Assembly: GCA_027051995.1 (NCBI GenBank)
Contig: JALUFY010000124.1
Location: 1-15,638 of the forward strand
Direction: 5' to 3'
DNA from: Hyphomicrobiales bacterium
Lineage (GTDB): Bacteria; Pseudomonadota; Alphaproteobacteria; Rhizobiales; Aestuariivirgaceae
DNA: 15,638 nt
Shown piece after piece: positions 1 through 8,116 of this stretch (the stretch's first letter is position 1; each line of letters starts with the position of its first letter). The notes beneath the pieces were generated by a model, which was not told the origin of the DNA, did not search any database, and worked only from the letters and a program-made list of their open reading frames with translations. The translations under genes were made by a program, and so were the position numbers.

Positions 1-2079
1 GGCGTCCAGCTTGATCTGGGCCTTGCGCCAGCGGGCAGGCAGGCCGGTGAAGGCCAGCGTGCCGCTGATGCTGGCCGGGCCGGCCTTGCCGGTGAGCGTG
101 GCATCAATTTGCGCGCCCTTGTCCAGAGCTTTGGCGGAGGCTTTCAGGTCAAGATCGATGCCGCCGACCTTGCGCAGCCATTGCGGATCGTTTTCGCCGG
201 AGGATTCAAGCCCGGCGAGGAGCCGCCACAGGGGGCGGCCGTCGGAGGCGGTGACGCGGGTGTCCATGCTGCCCTCGACGCCGCCGCCGGGGAACTTCAT
301 CAGCCCGGCCATGTCGATCTTCGCCCCCTTGAGCGAGCCGATGTCGAAATTGCGGATTTCCACCAGATCGGGGTTGGCGAGAATGTCGATGGCCACATCG
401 CGCATGGGCAGGCCCCAGATGTGCATCCGGCTGGCGGAGACGCCAAGGGCGGTTTCGCCCATGCCCATGGCGGCGGCGAGCAGATCGAGAATATCCGTTC
501 CCTGCCCTTGGCCATTCGCGGCGGCCAGGCCGGAAGGGGCGTAGCGGTCGATGTCGAGAACGCCCGCGTTGACACGCAGATCGAGATGGCCCGCGCCTTT
601 TTCGTCGCGCCGGAAGGTGGTGACGAGCAGCCCTTCGGAGCCGTCCAGCTCGTATTGGCCTTTCGTGAGGCGGAAGCTGCGCGGGGTGATGTCCATGGCG
701 GCGTCCAGCTTGAGCCGGCCGCGCGCGCCGCTCCATACGCGGGTGATGGCCGCGGCGTGCCCGGGCAGGGCCCAGATGACGAAATCACGCAGGGAGTGGC
801 TGTCGAGTTCCGCCTTGCCGCCCAGCTGCGGCTTGTCCGCGTCCGGCAGCAGCTGGCCGGTGAAGGCGAGAGACGTCTGGCCGGGCAGGGAGACGGAGAA
901 GGCGTTGACGGCCAGCTGCTCGGATGAGGCGTCCAGCGCCATGCGCAGGCCTTCCAGCGTCTCGCCGCCGGCCAGCAGATTGGTGACGGACAGATCGAGC
1001 CGCAAAAGGATATCCCGGGGCAGGGCGGCGGTCATGTCCGAGAGCCAGCGCAGGCCGGAAGGGCCGAAAAGGCGCGCGCGGGTATCCTGCCCCAGGGCGT
1101 AATCGAGATCGAAGCGGGCCGCCTTGAGAGCGCCTTCCACCACGAGGATGGAGCCCAGCACGATGTGCGCCGCGCCGGTGACGGTATTGGCGCTGTGGGC
1201 CGCCGAGAGGGGGGCGGCCTCGATGTTCTTCAGCCAGATTTCATTGAAGTCCGCCAGCACATCGGCCTTGAAGGCATAGAGCGAGACACCATGCAGGGGG
1301 TTCTGCTTGCCCTTGGCGGTCACGGGCTCGGCGCGCAGGCGGCCCTTGATCCTGCCCGGTTCCGGGCTGCCCAGCGCACCGTCGAAGGTGTAGCGGAAAC
1401 CGCCGGCCCTGCGCGGCGCGGCGCGGGCGGAGACGCGCAGGGGCTGGCCCTCATGGTATTTGCCGGTGCTGATGGCGAAGGTCATCTCCACGCCCTGCAT
1501 GCGGCCCGTCGCGGCAAGCCGCCAGGGGCCGGTGAGGGAGGGCGCGGAGACGTGGGCGTTGATGTGTTCGATGGAGGCCTGGCCGCCGCGCCGGGCGTCG
1601 GAGAGAATGACCGCGCCGTCCTCGATGGTGACTCCGGCCACGGCGATGCGGTCCGGCGAGAAGGGCAGGCGGATATGGGCCCTGGGCGTCAGTTTCCATG
1701 TGCCGTATCCGCCTTTCAGCCGCTCAAGGGCGAAGATGGGCTGGCGCAGATCGATCTTCTCGATTTCGAGCTGTCCGGACATCAGCGCCGCCAGGGAGAG
1801 GCGGGCCTTGATCTCGGCGGCGTGCAGAAGCCAGGGCTGATGCGCGCCGGGCGGGTTGGCCACGGAGACATCGCGCAGCTTCAGAGTGGGCCAGGGGAAG
1901 AGAGAGACATCGATATCGCCGGATATCTTCACCTCGCGGCCGGTGAGGCGCGCGCCCCATGCTTCGGCGCGGGGTTTGTAGCGGTTGAAGTCCACGACGA
2001 AGGGCGCGGCCAGCGCCGCCGTCACCAGGAGGATGATGGCGATGCCGAGATAGAGCAGAGGTGAACGCCAGATGGCCAT
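1..2079 (-). CDS. AsmA family protein (3' end beyond window)
   Basis: The minus-strand frame is open from an ATG at 2079 to the window edge, giving 693 codons without a stop, so the C-terminus is missing. The product starts with a short cytoplasmic stretch (MAIWRSP), then one hydrophobic segment (about residues 8-28). Next comes the AsmA-type opening FVVDFNRYKP with LTGREVKISGDIDVSLFPWP, followed by VANPPGA and LMSGQLEIEKIDLRQP. Further in are alternating beta-strand-like blocks, with SLKGAKIDMAGL and RPLWRLLAGLE late in the visible part. AsmA-like proteins are inner-membrane-anchored, periplasmic, beta-rich proteins linked to outer-membrane biogenesis and possibly lipid transport; the exact role of this one is inferred from family only. 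I chose this ATG because the membrane anchor follows directly; no strong Shine-Dalgarno is visible, and the frame is open a little upstream. It is transcribed away from the neighbouring hydrolase across a 459-bp gap. Confidence 0.85.
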   Translation of the reverse strand, partial: MAIWRSPLLYLGIAIILLVTAALAAPFVVDFNRYKPRAEAWGARLTGREVKISGDIDVSLFPWPTLKLRDVSVANPPGAHQPWLLHAAEIKARLSLAALMSGQLEIEKIDLRQPIFALERLKGGYGTWKLTPRAHIRLPFSPDRIAVAGVTIEDGAVILSDARRGGQASIEHINAHVSAPSLTGPWRLAATGRMQGVEMTFAISTGKYHEGQPLRVSARAAPRRAGGFRYTFDGALGSPEPGRIKGRLRAEPVTAKGKQNPLHGVSLYAFKADVLADFNEIWLKNIEAAPLSAAHSANTVTGAAHIVLGSILVVEGALKAARFDLDYALGQDTRARLFGPSGLRWLSDMTAALPRDILLRLDLSVTNLLAGGETLEGLRMALDASSEQLAVNAFSVSLPGQTSLAFTGQLLPDADKPQLGGKAELDSHSLRDFVIWALPGHAAAITRVWSGARGRLKLDAAMDITPRSFRLTKGQYELDGSEGLLVTTFRRDEKGAGHLDLRVNAGVLDIDRYAPSGLAAANGQGQGTDILDLLAAAMGMGETALGVSASRMHIWGLPMRDVAIDILANPDLVEIRNFDIGSLKGAKIDMAGLMKFPGGGVEGSMDTRVTASDGRPLWRLLAGLESSGENDPQWLRKVGGIDLDLKASAKALDKGAQIDATLTGKAGPASISGTLAFTGLPARWRKAQIKLDA

Positions 2080-2320
2080 GCCGTGAGCGCCTGAATCGTC
2101 AGGATCGTTGCCGCGTCTTCAAAGGGCCGCGCGGGCGGCTCCCGAGGAGTGTTTTACAGCATATCGGAGGCGAATGGAAATCCGGCGTTTTATTGTCCGT
2201 AGCGGGTTGCTCGGCGCGCTTATGGCGGTTAAAAACCTGCCTCGCCCGCTTGAGGCGATATTAATGATTTCGCGGGTAATATATCCGGGAAGGCGAAGGA
2301 AGTTGCGCGCGGCGCGCTGT

Positions 2321-2465
2321 TGAGAGATTGATTCAGGCATGTGCTATAATGATTCAGAAACTGCGTGCAATTCATTGAAAATAAAGAAATAAATCTTCAC
2401 TCCTGAGAGATTGATTCAAGCGCTTTCCGGCCATTTGCGGCGGGGCCTTCACAGATTGATTCAAG
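2321..2465 (+). repeat. Cluster of four TGATTCA direct repeats
   Basis: The heptamer TGATTCA occurs at 2329-2335, 2350-2356, 2412-2418 and 2457-2463. Three copies sit in a longer shared unit, AGATTGATTCA(A/G)G, and the first and third share 16 of 17 bases (2321-2337 and 2404-2420). The core TTGATTCAA of the last two is a near-perfect inverted repeat (TTGA-T-TCAA), the usual form of a dimeric regulator's site. Centre spacings are 21, 62 and 45 bp. Whether this is an operator cluster or a leftover of tandem duplication cannot be told from one window. Confidence 0.5.
2342..2350 (+). promoter_or_regulatory. Extended -10 box TGCTATAAT, possible promoter
   Basis: TGCTATAAT is a perfect extended -10 element on the plus strand. 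No good -35 lies 16-18 bp upstream, and TTGATT at 2328-2333 is too close (11-bp spacer). No plus-strand gene follows, so it would drive an unannotated transcript, or it is chance in an AT-rich gap. Two TGATTCA repeats flank the box closely. Confidence 0.25.
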
Positions 2466-2538
2466 TCCGTGCGGTATGATCTGGCGGCTGGAGCCGGGAT
2501 GAAAAGGGCGCGCGCGGCGGTATGCGCCGGGGCGGCCA

Positions 2539-3372
2539 TCAGGCTTGGCAATTCGCGGCGAAGTCCGCCAGTTCGGCGTTGAAGCGCTCCGGGACCTCCG
2601 CGTAGGGGCAGTGGCCCGCGCCTTCATAGAGCGAAAGACGCGCGGAGGGGATCATCCCGGCAACGGTTTTCGAGACATCGGGCAGCACCACAGAATCCTC
2701 GCTTCCGTGGCTGAGCAGCACCGGAACCTCAAGGCCTGCGAACATGGCCTCGTAGGCCAGCCGCTTGCGCACCATCGCGCCGCGCACATCCGGGCGCGAG
2801 AGCATGGAGGCGGCAAGCTGGATTTCGAAATACTCTTCTGGAACGGGCCGGACGAAACAGGCGTGCAGGAGGCCGCGCATGGCGGCGATGGATTCGGCCA
2901 TGTCCGCGCTGCGCCCGCCCGCCGCGTTGTCCAGAAGCCCCGGCCCATACCAGCGCCCCGGCTGGCCCCTGGTGAACAGAACGGCGGGCGCGATGAGATT
3001 GACGCCCGATATGGCCCGCGCGCCGTGCATGGAGAGATAATCGCAGATCACCGAGCCGCCATAGGACCACCCGGCCAGCAGCGGCCTTTCCAGTTCTAGC
3101 TCCCTGATGACCGCATCCACGTCACCGGCCCACGGGGCGTTATCCGTATAGTGCTCCGCCCCCCGCGGCGCGCCGGACATGCCATGGCCGCGCAAATCCA
3201 CCGCCACCAGCCGGAAACGCTCCACAAGCGCCTTGTCGCGCATCTGAAACAGCCACGCCAGATGGCTTTGCGCCCAGCCATGCAGAAACACGATGGCCGG
3301 CCCCTCCGGCCTGCCCGCCTCGCATGCATGCAGCAGCACGCCGCCCGCGCCCGTGATGAAATGATGTCTCAT
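2539..3372 (-). CDS. Alpha/beta hydrolase
   Basis: The product is a 277-residue, apparently soluble single-domain alpha/beta hydrolase. Visible landmarks are the oxyanion-hole HGWAQ (residues 31-35), VDLRGHGMSG (58-67) and the nucleophile elbow GWSYGG with Ser103. The likely acid is Asp226 in SHGSEDSVVLP, and the catalytic His254 is in GAGHCPYAEVPERF. The triad is complete, so it should be active. The family includes esterases, C-C hydrolases, haloperoxidase-like enzymes and lactonases, and the substrate cannot be assigned. I use the ATG at 3372; a longer reading from a TTG at 3396 adds eight residues and has no better ribosome site. A plausible minus-strand promoter lies upstream (TTGATA at 3461-3466, 17 bp, TTTGAT; or a -10 TATCAT at 3423-3428). 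The gene follows ilvC on the same strand but is separated from it by the predicted opposite-strand sRNA. Confidence 0.85.
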   Translation of the reverse strand: MRHHFITGAGGVLLHACEAGRPEGPAIVFLHGWAQSHLAWLFQMRDKALVERFRLVAVDLRGHGMSGAPRGAEHYTDNAPWAGDVDAVIRELELERPLLAGWSYGGSVICDYLSMHGARAISGVNLIAPAVLFTRGQPGRWYGPGLLDNAAGGRSADMAESIAAMRGLLHACFVRPVPEEYFEIQLAASMLSRPDVRGAMVRKRLAYEAMFAGLEVPVLLSHGSEDSVVLPDVSKTVAGMIPSARLSLYEGAGHCPYAEVPERFNAELADFAANCQA

Positions 3373-3472
3373 GCCGCCAGTGTGCCCGCCCGCCAAGCGC
3401 CGCGCAATTGGCCTTTGGCGGGATGATACAACTTTTAATCAAATCTTAACCATTTGCCGCTATCAAGGAGAG

Positions 3473-3544
3473 CAGAATTCATGTGACCCTCCCTCCTCTC
3501 TTGACACATGAACAGGGCCGCCCCATCCGGAGCGGCCCTTTTTT
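3473..3544 (+). ncRNA. Predicted anti-Shine-Dalgarno small RNA
   Basis: Two adjacent hairpins on the plus strand look like a small regulatory RNA. The first is a perfect 8-bp stem, TTCATGTG (3478-3485) with CACATGAA (3505-3512). It closes a 19-nt loop that carries CCCTCCCTCCTCTC (3487-3500), which is complementary to purine-rich ribosome binding sites. The second is an intrinsic terminator (3514-3544). Alphaproteobacterial trans-acting sRNAs of the CcsR/'cuckoo' and AbcR types display such CCUCC motifs in loops and end in a terminator. The 5' end is inferred: a weak -10 (TATCAA, 3461-3466) would start transcription near 3473, and I could not identify a good -35. No plus-strand gene precedes it, so it is not the 3' UTR of a visible gene. 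It converges on ilvC. Confidence 0.6.
3514..3544 (+). terminator. Intrinsic terminator of the predicted sRNA
   Basis: AGGGCCGC (3514-3521) pairs with GCGGCCCT (3532-3539) around a 10-nt loop, followed by six T's (3539-3544). The T-tract is on the plus strand only. Read from ilvC, the A's come before the stem and no U-tract follows, so it is a poor terminator in the ilvC direction. Confidence 0.8.
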
Positions 3545-3565
3545 ATTGACTGACTGAAAGACGGT

Positions 3566-5474
<1,909 letters not shown>

Positions 5475-5523
5475 GGCTGTTGTCTCCGAAAGAGGCCGGG
5501 CGGCGGCATGGCCGCGCGGCGGA

Positions 5524-6090
5524 TCAGACTTCCATCGCCTCGGGCCCGCGCGAAATGGCGGCGATGCCCGTGCGCACCACCTCGATGAGGCCCAGCGGCT
5601 TCATCAGCGAGATGAACTGATCCACCTTGCGCGTTTTTCCGGTGATTTCAAAGACAAAAGAGCCGGTGTTGGCGTCCACCACCCGCGCCCGGAAGGCGTC
5701 CGCCAGACGCAGCGCCTCGATGCGGCTTTCGCTTTCGCCGCGCACCTTCACCAGCGCCAGCTCGCGCTCGATGGGCTCGCCGCGCAGGGTCAGGTCGGCC
5801 ACCGAATGCACCGGCACGAGGCGGCGCAGCTGCGAGCGGATCTGCTCCAGCACATGCGGCGTGGCCGAGGTGACGATGGTGATGCGCGAAACCCCGCGCT
5901 TGTGATGCACCTCCGAGACGGTGAGCTGCTCGATGTTGTAGCCGCGCGCCGTGAACAGGCCGATCACCCGCGCCAGCACGCCGGGCTGGTTGTCCACCAC
6001 CACCGACAGCGTGTGCCGCTCCTCCGGATCGGTTTCCTCCACCATGAAATAGGTGGAGGCGGGCGGCACGGAAAGGTCTTCTTCGGTCAT
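5524..6090 (-). CDS. ilvN: Acetolactate synthase small subunit
   Basis: This is the regulatory subunit of acetohydroxyacid synthase; it stimulates the large subunit and mediates feedback inhibition by branched-chain amino acids. The product is 188 residues. An N-terminal ACT domain begins with [23 protein letters not shown] (from residue 24) and [12 protein letters not shown] (50-61). A C-terminal ALS_ss_C domain contains [11 protein letters not shown], near the middle, and [29 protein letters not shown] near the end. The length fits the longer ilvH/ilvN class with both domains. The ATG at 6090 has a textbook ribosome site (AAGGAGAACGACG), which overlaps the ilvB stop; the two genes are 11 bp apart, so translational coupling is likely. 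The name ilvH would be equally acceptable. Confidence 0.96.
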   Translation of the reverse strand: MTEEDLSVPPASTYFMVEETDPEERHTLSVVVDNQPGVLARVIGLFTARGYNIEQLTVSEVHHKRGVSRITIVTSATPHVLEQIRSQLRRLVPVHSVADLTLRGEPIERELALVKVRGESESRIEALRLADAFRARVVDANTGSFVFEITGKTRKVDQFISLMKPLGLIEVVRTGIAAISRGPEAMEV

Positions 6091-6101
6091 CGTCGTTCTC
6101 C

Positions 6102-7865
6102 TTATGCGCAGGCCGCGCCGGCGTCTTCGGTTTCCTCGCCCAGCAGCATCTCGTTGTGCGGCTGACCCGCCGGAATCATCGGAAAGCAGTTGGCCAGATT
6201 GGCCACCTGGCAGTCAAGGAACACGGGCTTGTCCGTGTTGATCATTTCCTCGATGGCCGCGTCCAGATCGCCCGGCCTGGCGCAGCGCATGCCATGCCAG
6301 CCATAGGCCCGCGCCAGCTCCAGAAAGTCCGGCTGCGCCTCGACGTAGGATTCCGACAGCCGGTTGCCATGCAGCAGCTCCTGCCACTGGCGCACCATGC
6401 CCATGTAGTTGTTGTTGAGCAGAAAGACCTTCACCGGCAGGCCGTGCTGGCGCGCCGTGGCCAGCTCCTGAATGTTCATCTGGATGGAGGCGTCGCCGGC
6501 GATGTCGATGACCAGCGCCCCCGGATTGGCCGCCTGCACGCCCAGCGCCGAGGGCAGGCCATAGCCCATGGTGCCCAGCCCGCCGGAGGTCATCAGCCGG
6601 TTGGGTTTTTCGAAATGGTAGTGCTGGGCCGTCCACATCTGGTGCTGGCCCACCTCGGTGCAGATGAAGGCGTCGCGATCCTTCGTTGCCTCGTAGAGCC
6701 GCTGGATGGCGTATTGCGGCATGATGACGTCCTGGCTGTTGCGGTAGGCCAGGCAGTCGCGCGCCCGCCACACGCCGATCTGATCCCACCAGGCCTTCAT
6801 CGCCGCCTCGTCCAGCTTCAGGCCCCTGGCCTTCCACGCCGCGATCATGTCCTCCAGCGCCAGGCCGCAATCGCCCAGCACGGGAACATCCACCCGCACG
6901 TTCTTGTTGATCGAGGACGGATCGATGTCGATGTGGATTTTCTTCGAATTGGGCGAGAAGGCGTCCAGCTTGCCGGTGATGCGGTCATCGAAGCGCGCCC
7001 CGATGCACACCATGACATCGCAGTCGTGCATGGCCAGATTGGCCTCGAAGGTGCCGTGCATCCCCAGCATGCCCAGCCACTGCTCCGAGGAGGCCGGAAA
7101 GCCGCCCAGCCCCATCAGCGTGGAGGTCACGGGAACGCCGGTCAGCTCCGCCAGCTCGCGCAGCGCCGCCACGGCGCGCGGGCCGGAGTTGATCACCCCG
7201 CCGCCGGTGTAGAAGATGGGCTTTTTCGCCGAGGCCAGCAGCTCCACCGCGGCGGCGATGGATTGCGCATCCGCCCGCGTTTGCGGCTTGTAGGTGCCGT
7301 GGGTGACGTTGGCCGGCGGAACATATGCGCCGGTTTCGAACTGGATGTCCTTGGGGATGTCCACAACCACCGGGCCGGGGCGGCCGCTGCGCGCCACGTA
7401 GAAGGCCTCGTGAATGACCCGGGCGATGTCGTTGACGTCCTTCACCAGATAATTGTGCTTCGAGCACGAGCGGGTAATCCCCACCGTGTCGCATTCCTGA
7501 AAGGCGTCGGAGCCGATCAATGTCGTCGGCACCTGGCCGGTGATGACGACGACGGGGATGGAATCGGCCAGCGCGTCCATGACGCCGGTCACCGTATTGG
7601 TGGCGCCCGGCCCGGAGGTCACCAGCACGCACCCCACCTTGCCGGTGGAGCGCGCATAGCCTTCCGCCGCATGCACCGCGCCCTGCTCGTGGCGCACAAG
7701 GATGTGCTTCAGATCGTCCTGCTGGAACAGCTCGTCATAGATGGGCAGCACCGCGCCGCCCGGATAGCCGAAAATATGCTCCACGCCCTGATCCTTCAGG
7801 GCCCGCAGAACGATTTCGGCCCCTGTCATCATCTCCGTCTCCGGTGCCCCGGTGTCTTCCGCCAT
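6102..7865 (-). CDS. ilvB: Acetolactate synthase large subunit
   Basis: This is the catalytic, thiamine-diphosphate-dependent subunit: it joins two pyruvates to acetolactate, or pyruvate and 2-oxobutyrate to acetohydroxybutyrate. The product is 587 residues, the normal length. The N-terminal Pyr domain has FGYPGGAVLPIYD, the catalytic Glu60 in RHEQGAVHAAEGYAR, and TSGPGATNTVTG. The middle FAD/TH3 domain has YTGGG and GARFDDRITGK. The C-terminal PP domain has the diphosphate/Mg motif GDASIQMN (from residue 457) leading to LNNNYMGMVRQWQ. GDA in place of GDG is common in alphaproteobacterial enzymes. The ATG at 7865 is preceded by AAGGAAGGGAAAG. A 201-bp upstream segment holds a promoter, a leader peptide and an intrinsic terminator, so expression is probably set by attenuation. 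Confidence 0.97.
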   Translation of the reverse strand: MAEDTGAPETEMMTGAEIVLRALKDQGVEHIFGYPGGAVLPIYDELFQQDDLKHILVRHEQGAVHAAEGYARSTGKVGCVLVTSGPGATNTVTGVMDALADSIPVVVITGQVPTTLIGSDAFQECDTVGITRSCSKHNYLVKDVNDIARVIHEAFYVARSGRPGPVVVDIPKDIQFETGAYVPPANVTHGTYKPQTRADAQSIAAAVELLASAKKPIFYTGGGVINSGPRAVAALRELAELTGVPVTSTLMGLGGFPASSEQWLGMLGMHGTFEANLAMHDCDVMVCIGARFDDRITGKLDAFSPNSKKIHIDIDPSSINKNVRVDVPVLGDCGLALEDMIAAWKARGLKLDEAAMKAWWDQIGVWRARDCLAYRNSQDVIMPQYAIQRLYEATKDRDAFICTEVGQHQMWTAQHYHFEKPNRLMTSGGLGTMGYGLPSALGVQAANPGALVIDIAGDASIQMNIQELATARQHGLPVKVFLLNNNYMGMVRQWQELLHGNRLSESYVEAQPDFLELARAYGWHGMRCARPGDLDAAIEEMINTDKPVFLDCQVANLANCFPMIPAGQPHNEMLLGEETEDAGAACA

Positions 7866-7930
7866 GATCTTCTTTCCCTTCCTTGCGCGGCTGGCGCCTG
7901 TGGTAACCCATGCCCTGCGTTGACGGCAAC

Positions 7931-7953
7931 AAAAAAGGCCCCGAAAGGGACCT
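7931..7953 (-). terminator. Attenuator terminator upstream of ilvB
   Basis: On the minus strand AGGTCCC (7953-7947) pairs with GGGGCCT (7942-7936), one G-U included, around a TTTC loop. Six T's follow (7936-7931). The hairpin lies between the leader peptide stop and the ilvB start, inside the transcribed leader, which is where an attenuator terminator belongs. It cannot be the clcA terminator alone, because the ilvB promoter lies upstream of it. Confidence 0.8.
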
Positions 7954-7958
7954 GAATT

Positions 7959-8007
7959 CGCGCACTGACGATTTCGCGGCCCGCTCAGCGGGTCACGTCA
8001 GCGCGCG
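7959..8007 (-). promoter_or_regulatory. Leader RNA long-range stem of ilvB attenuator
   Basis: Bases 8007-7996 (inside the leader ORF, just after its Ile codons) can pair with 7970-7959, just before the terminator, as a 12-bp stem with one G-U. Enclosed in it is a second hairpin, CCCGC-TGA-GCGGG (7992-7980), with the leader stop codon in its loop. A ribosome stalled at the Leu-Ile-Val-Ile codons would disturb the outer stem; one that has reached the stop would break both. A possible antiterminator is GGGCC (7982-7978) with GGTCC (7952-7948), only 5 bp, so the switch mechanism is not settled. Confidence 0.5.
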
Positions 8008-8038
8008 TCATGATTACGATAAGCCTGTGTGTCATCAT
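7985..8038 (-). CDS. ilvB leader peptide (attenuation control)
   Basis: A 17-codon ORF upstream of ilvB reads MMTHRLIVIMTRADVTR. The run Leu-Ile-Val-Ile consists of the end products of the pathway it precedes, the signature of ribosome-mediated attenuation. Two of these codons, CTT and GTA, are rare in such GC-rich DNA, which would sharpen the response to tRNA charging. The ORF starts 7 bp after the predicted -10 box, so the mRNA probably begins at or within two bases of the first ATG and is leaderless; no ribosome binding site is present. The ORF is followed by a long-range stem and an intrinsic terminator before ilvB. I read this from the sequence; the peptide's expression is inferred. Confidence 0.75.
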   Translation of the reverse strand: MMTHRLIVIMTRADVTR

Positions 8039-8045
8039 GCCGGAA

Positions 8046-8074
8046 GTGTTACGCCCGCCCGCGCGCCGGGTCAA
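8046..8074 (-). promoter_or_regulatory. Predicted ilvB operon promoter
   Basis: On the minus strand TTGACC (8074-8069) and TAACAC (8051-8046) are separated by exactly 17 bp, a good sigma-70-type match. The predicted start is near 8040-8038, at the leader peptide ATG. The promoter lies 43 bp beyond the clcA stop codon. Confidence 0.65.
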
Positions 8075-8116
8075 GAGCCTTGTGCGCGCGGCCCGCGACG
8101 GCCTGCGCGGCTTTGC

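Larger units (their letters stand above)
2080..2538. other. Intergenic region with repeats, no convincing gene
   Basis: This 459-bp gap lies between the start of the AsmA-family gene and the end of the hydrolase gene. It is clearly richer in A and T than its surroundings, mostly between 2210 and 2420. Small open frames exist on both strands (for example 2108-2323 plus and 2119-2340 minus), but none has a ribosome binding site or a recognisable product, so I do not call them. It holds four TGATTCA repeats and an extended -10 box, described separately. The asmA promoter should lie here, but I could not single it out. I see no terminator with a T-tract for the hydrolase gene. Confidence 0.6.

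Noticed and set aside
109..927. Long plus-strand open frame opposite the AsmA gene
   Set aside because: The minus frame has a membrane anchor and family motifs throughout; the plus frame is Gly/Ala/Arg-rich with no motif and is a shadow of GC-rich coding DNA.
2108..2340. Small open frames on both strands in the 2080-2538 gap
   Set aside because: No ribosome site, no recognisable product, biased residues; not supported as genes.
3373..3396. Longer N-terminus of the hydrolase from a TTG
   Set aside because: The added eight residues are not family-like, and the ATG at 3372 is placed normally before the first beta strand.
3465..3486. AAGGAG followed 10 nt later by ATG TGA, a start-stop minimal ORF
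   Set aside because: The ATG-TGA is part of the 5' arm of the sRNA stem, and the AAGGAG probably lies in or before the promoter; most likely coincidence.
6156..7955. 599-codon plus-strand open frame opposite ilvB
   Set aside because: Complement shadow of a fully conserved ilvB; composition dominated by His, Gly and Arg.
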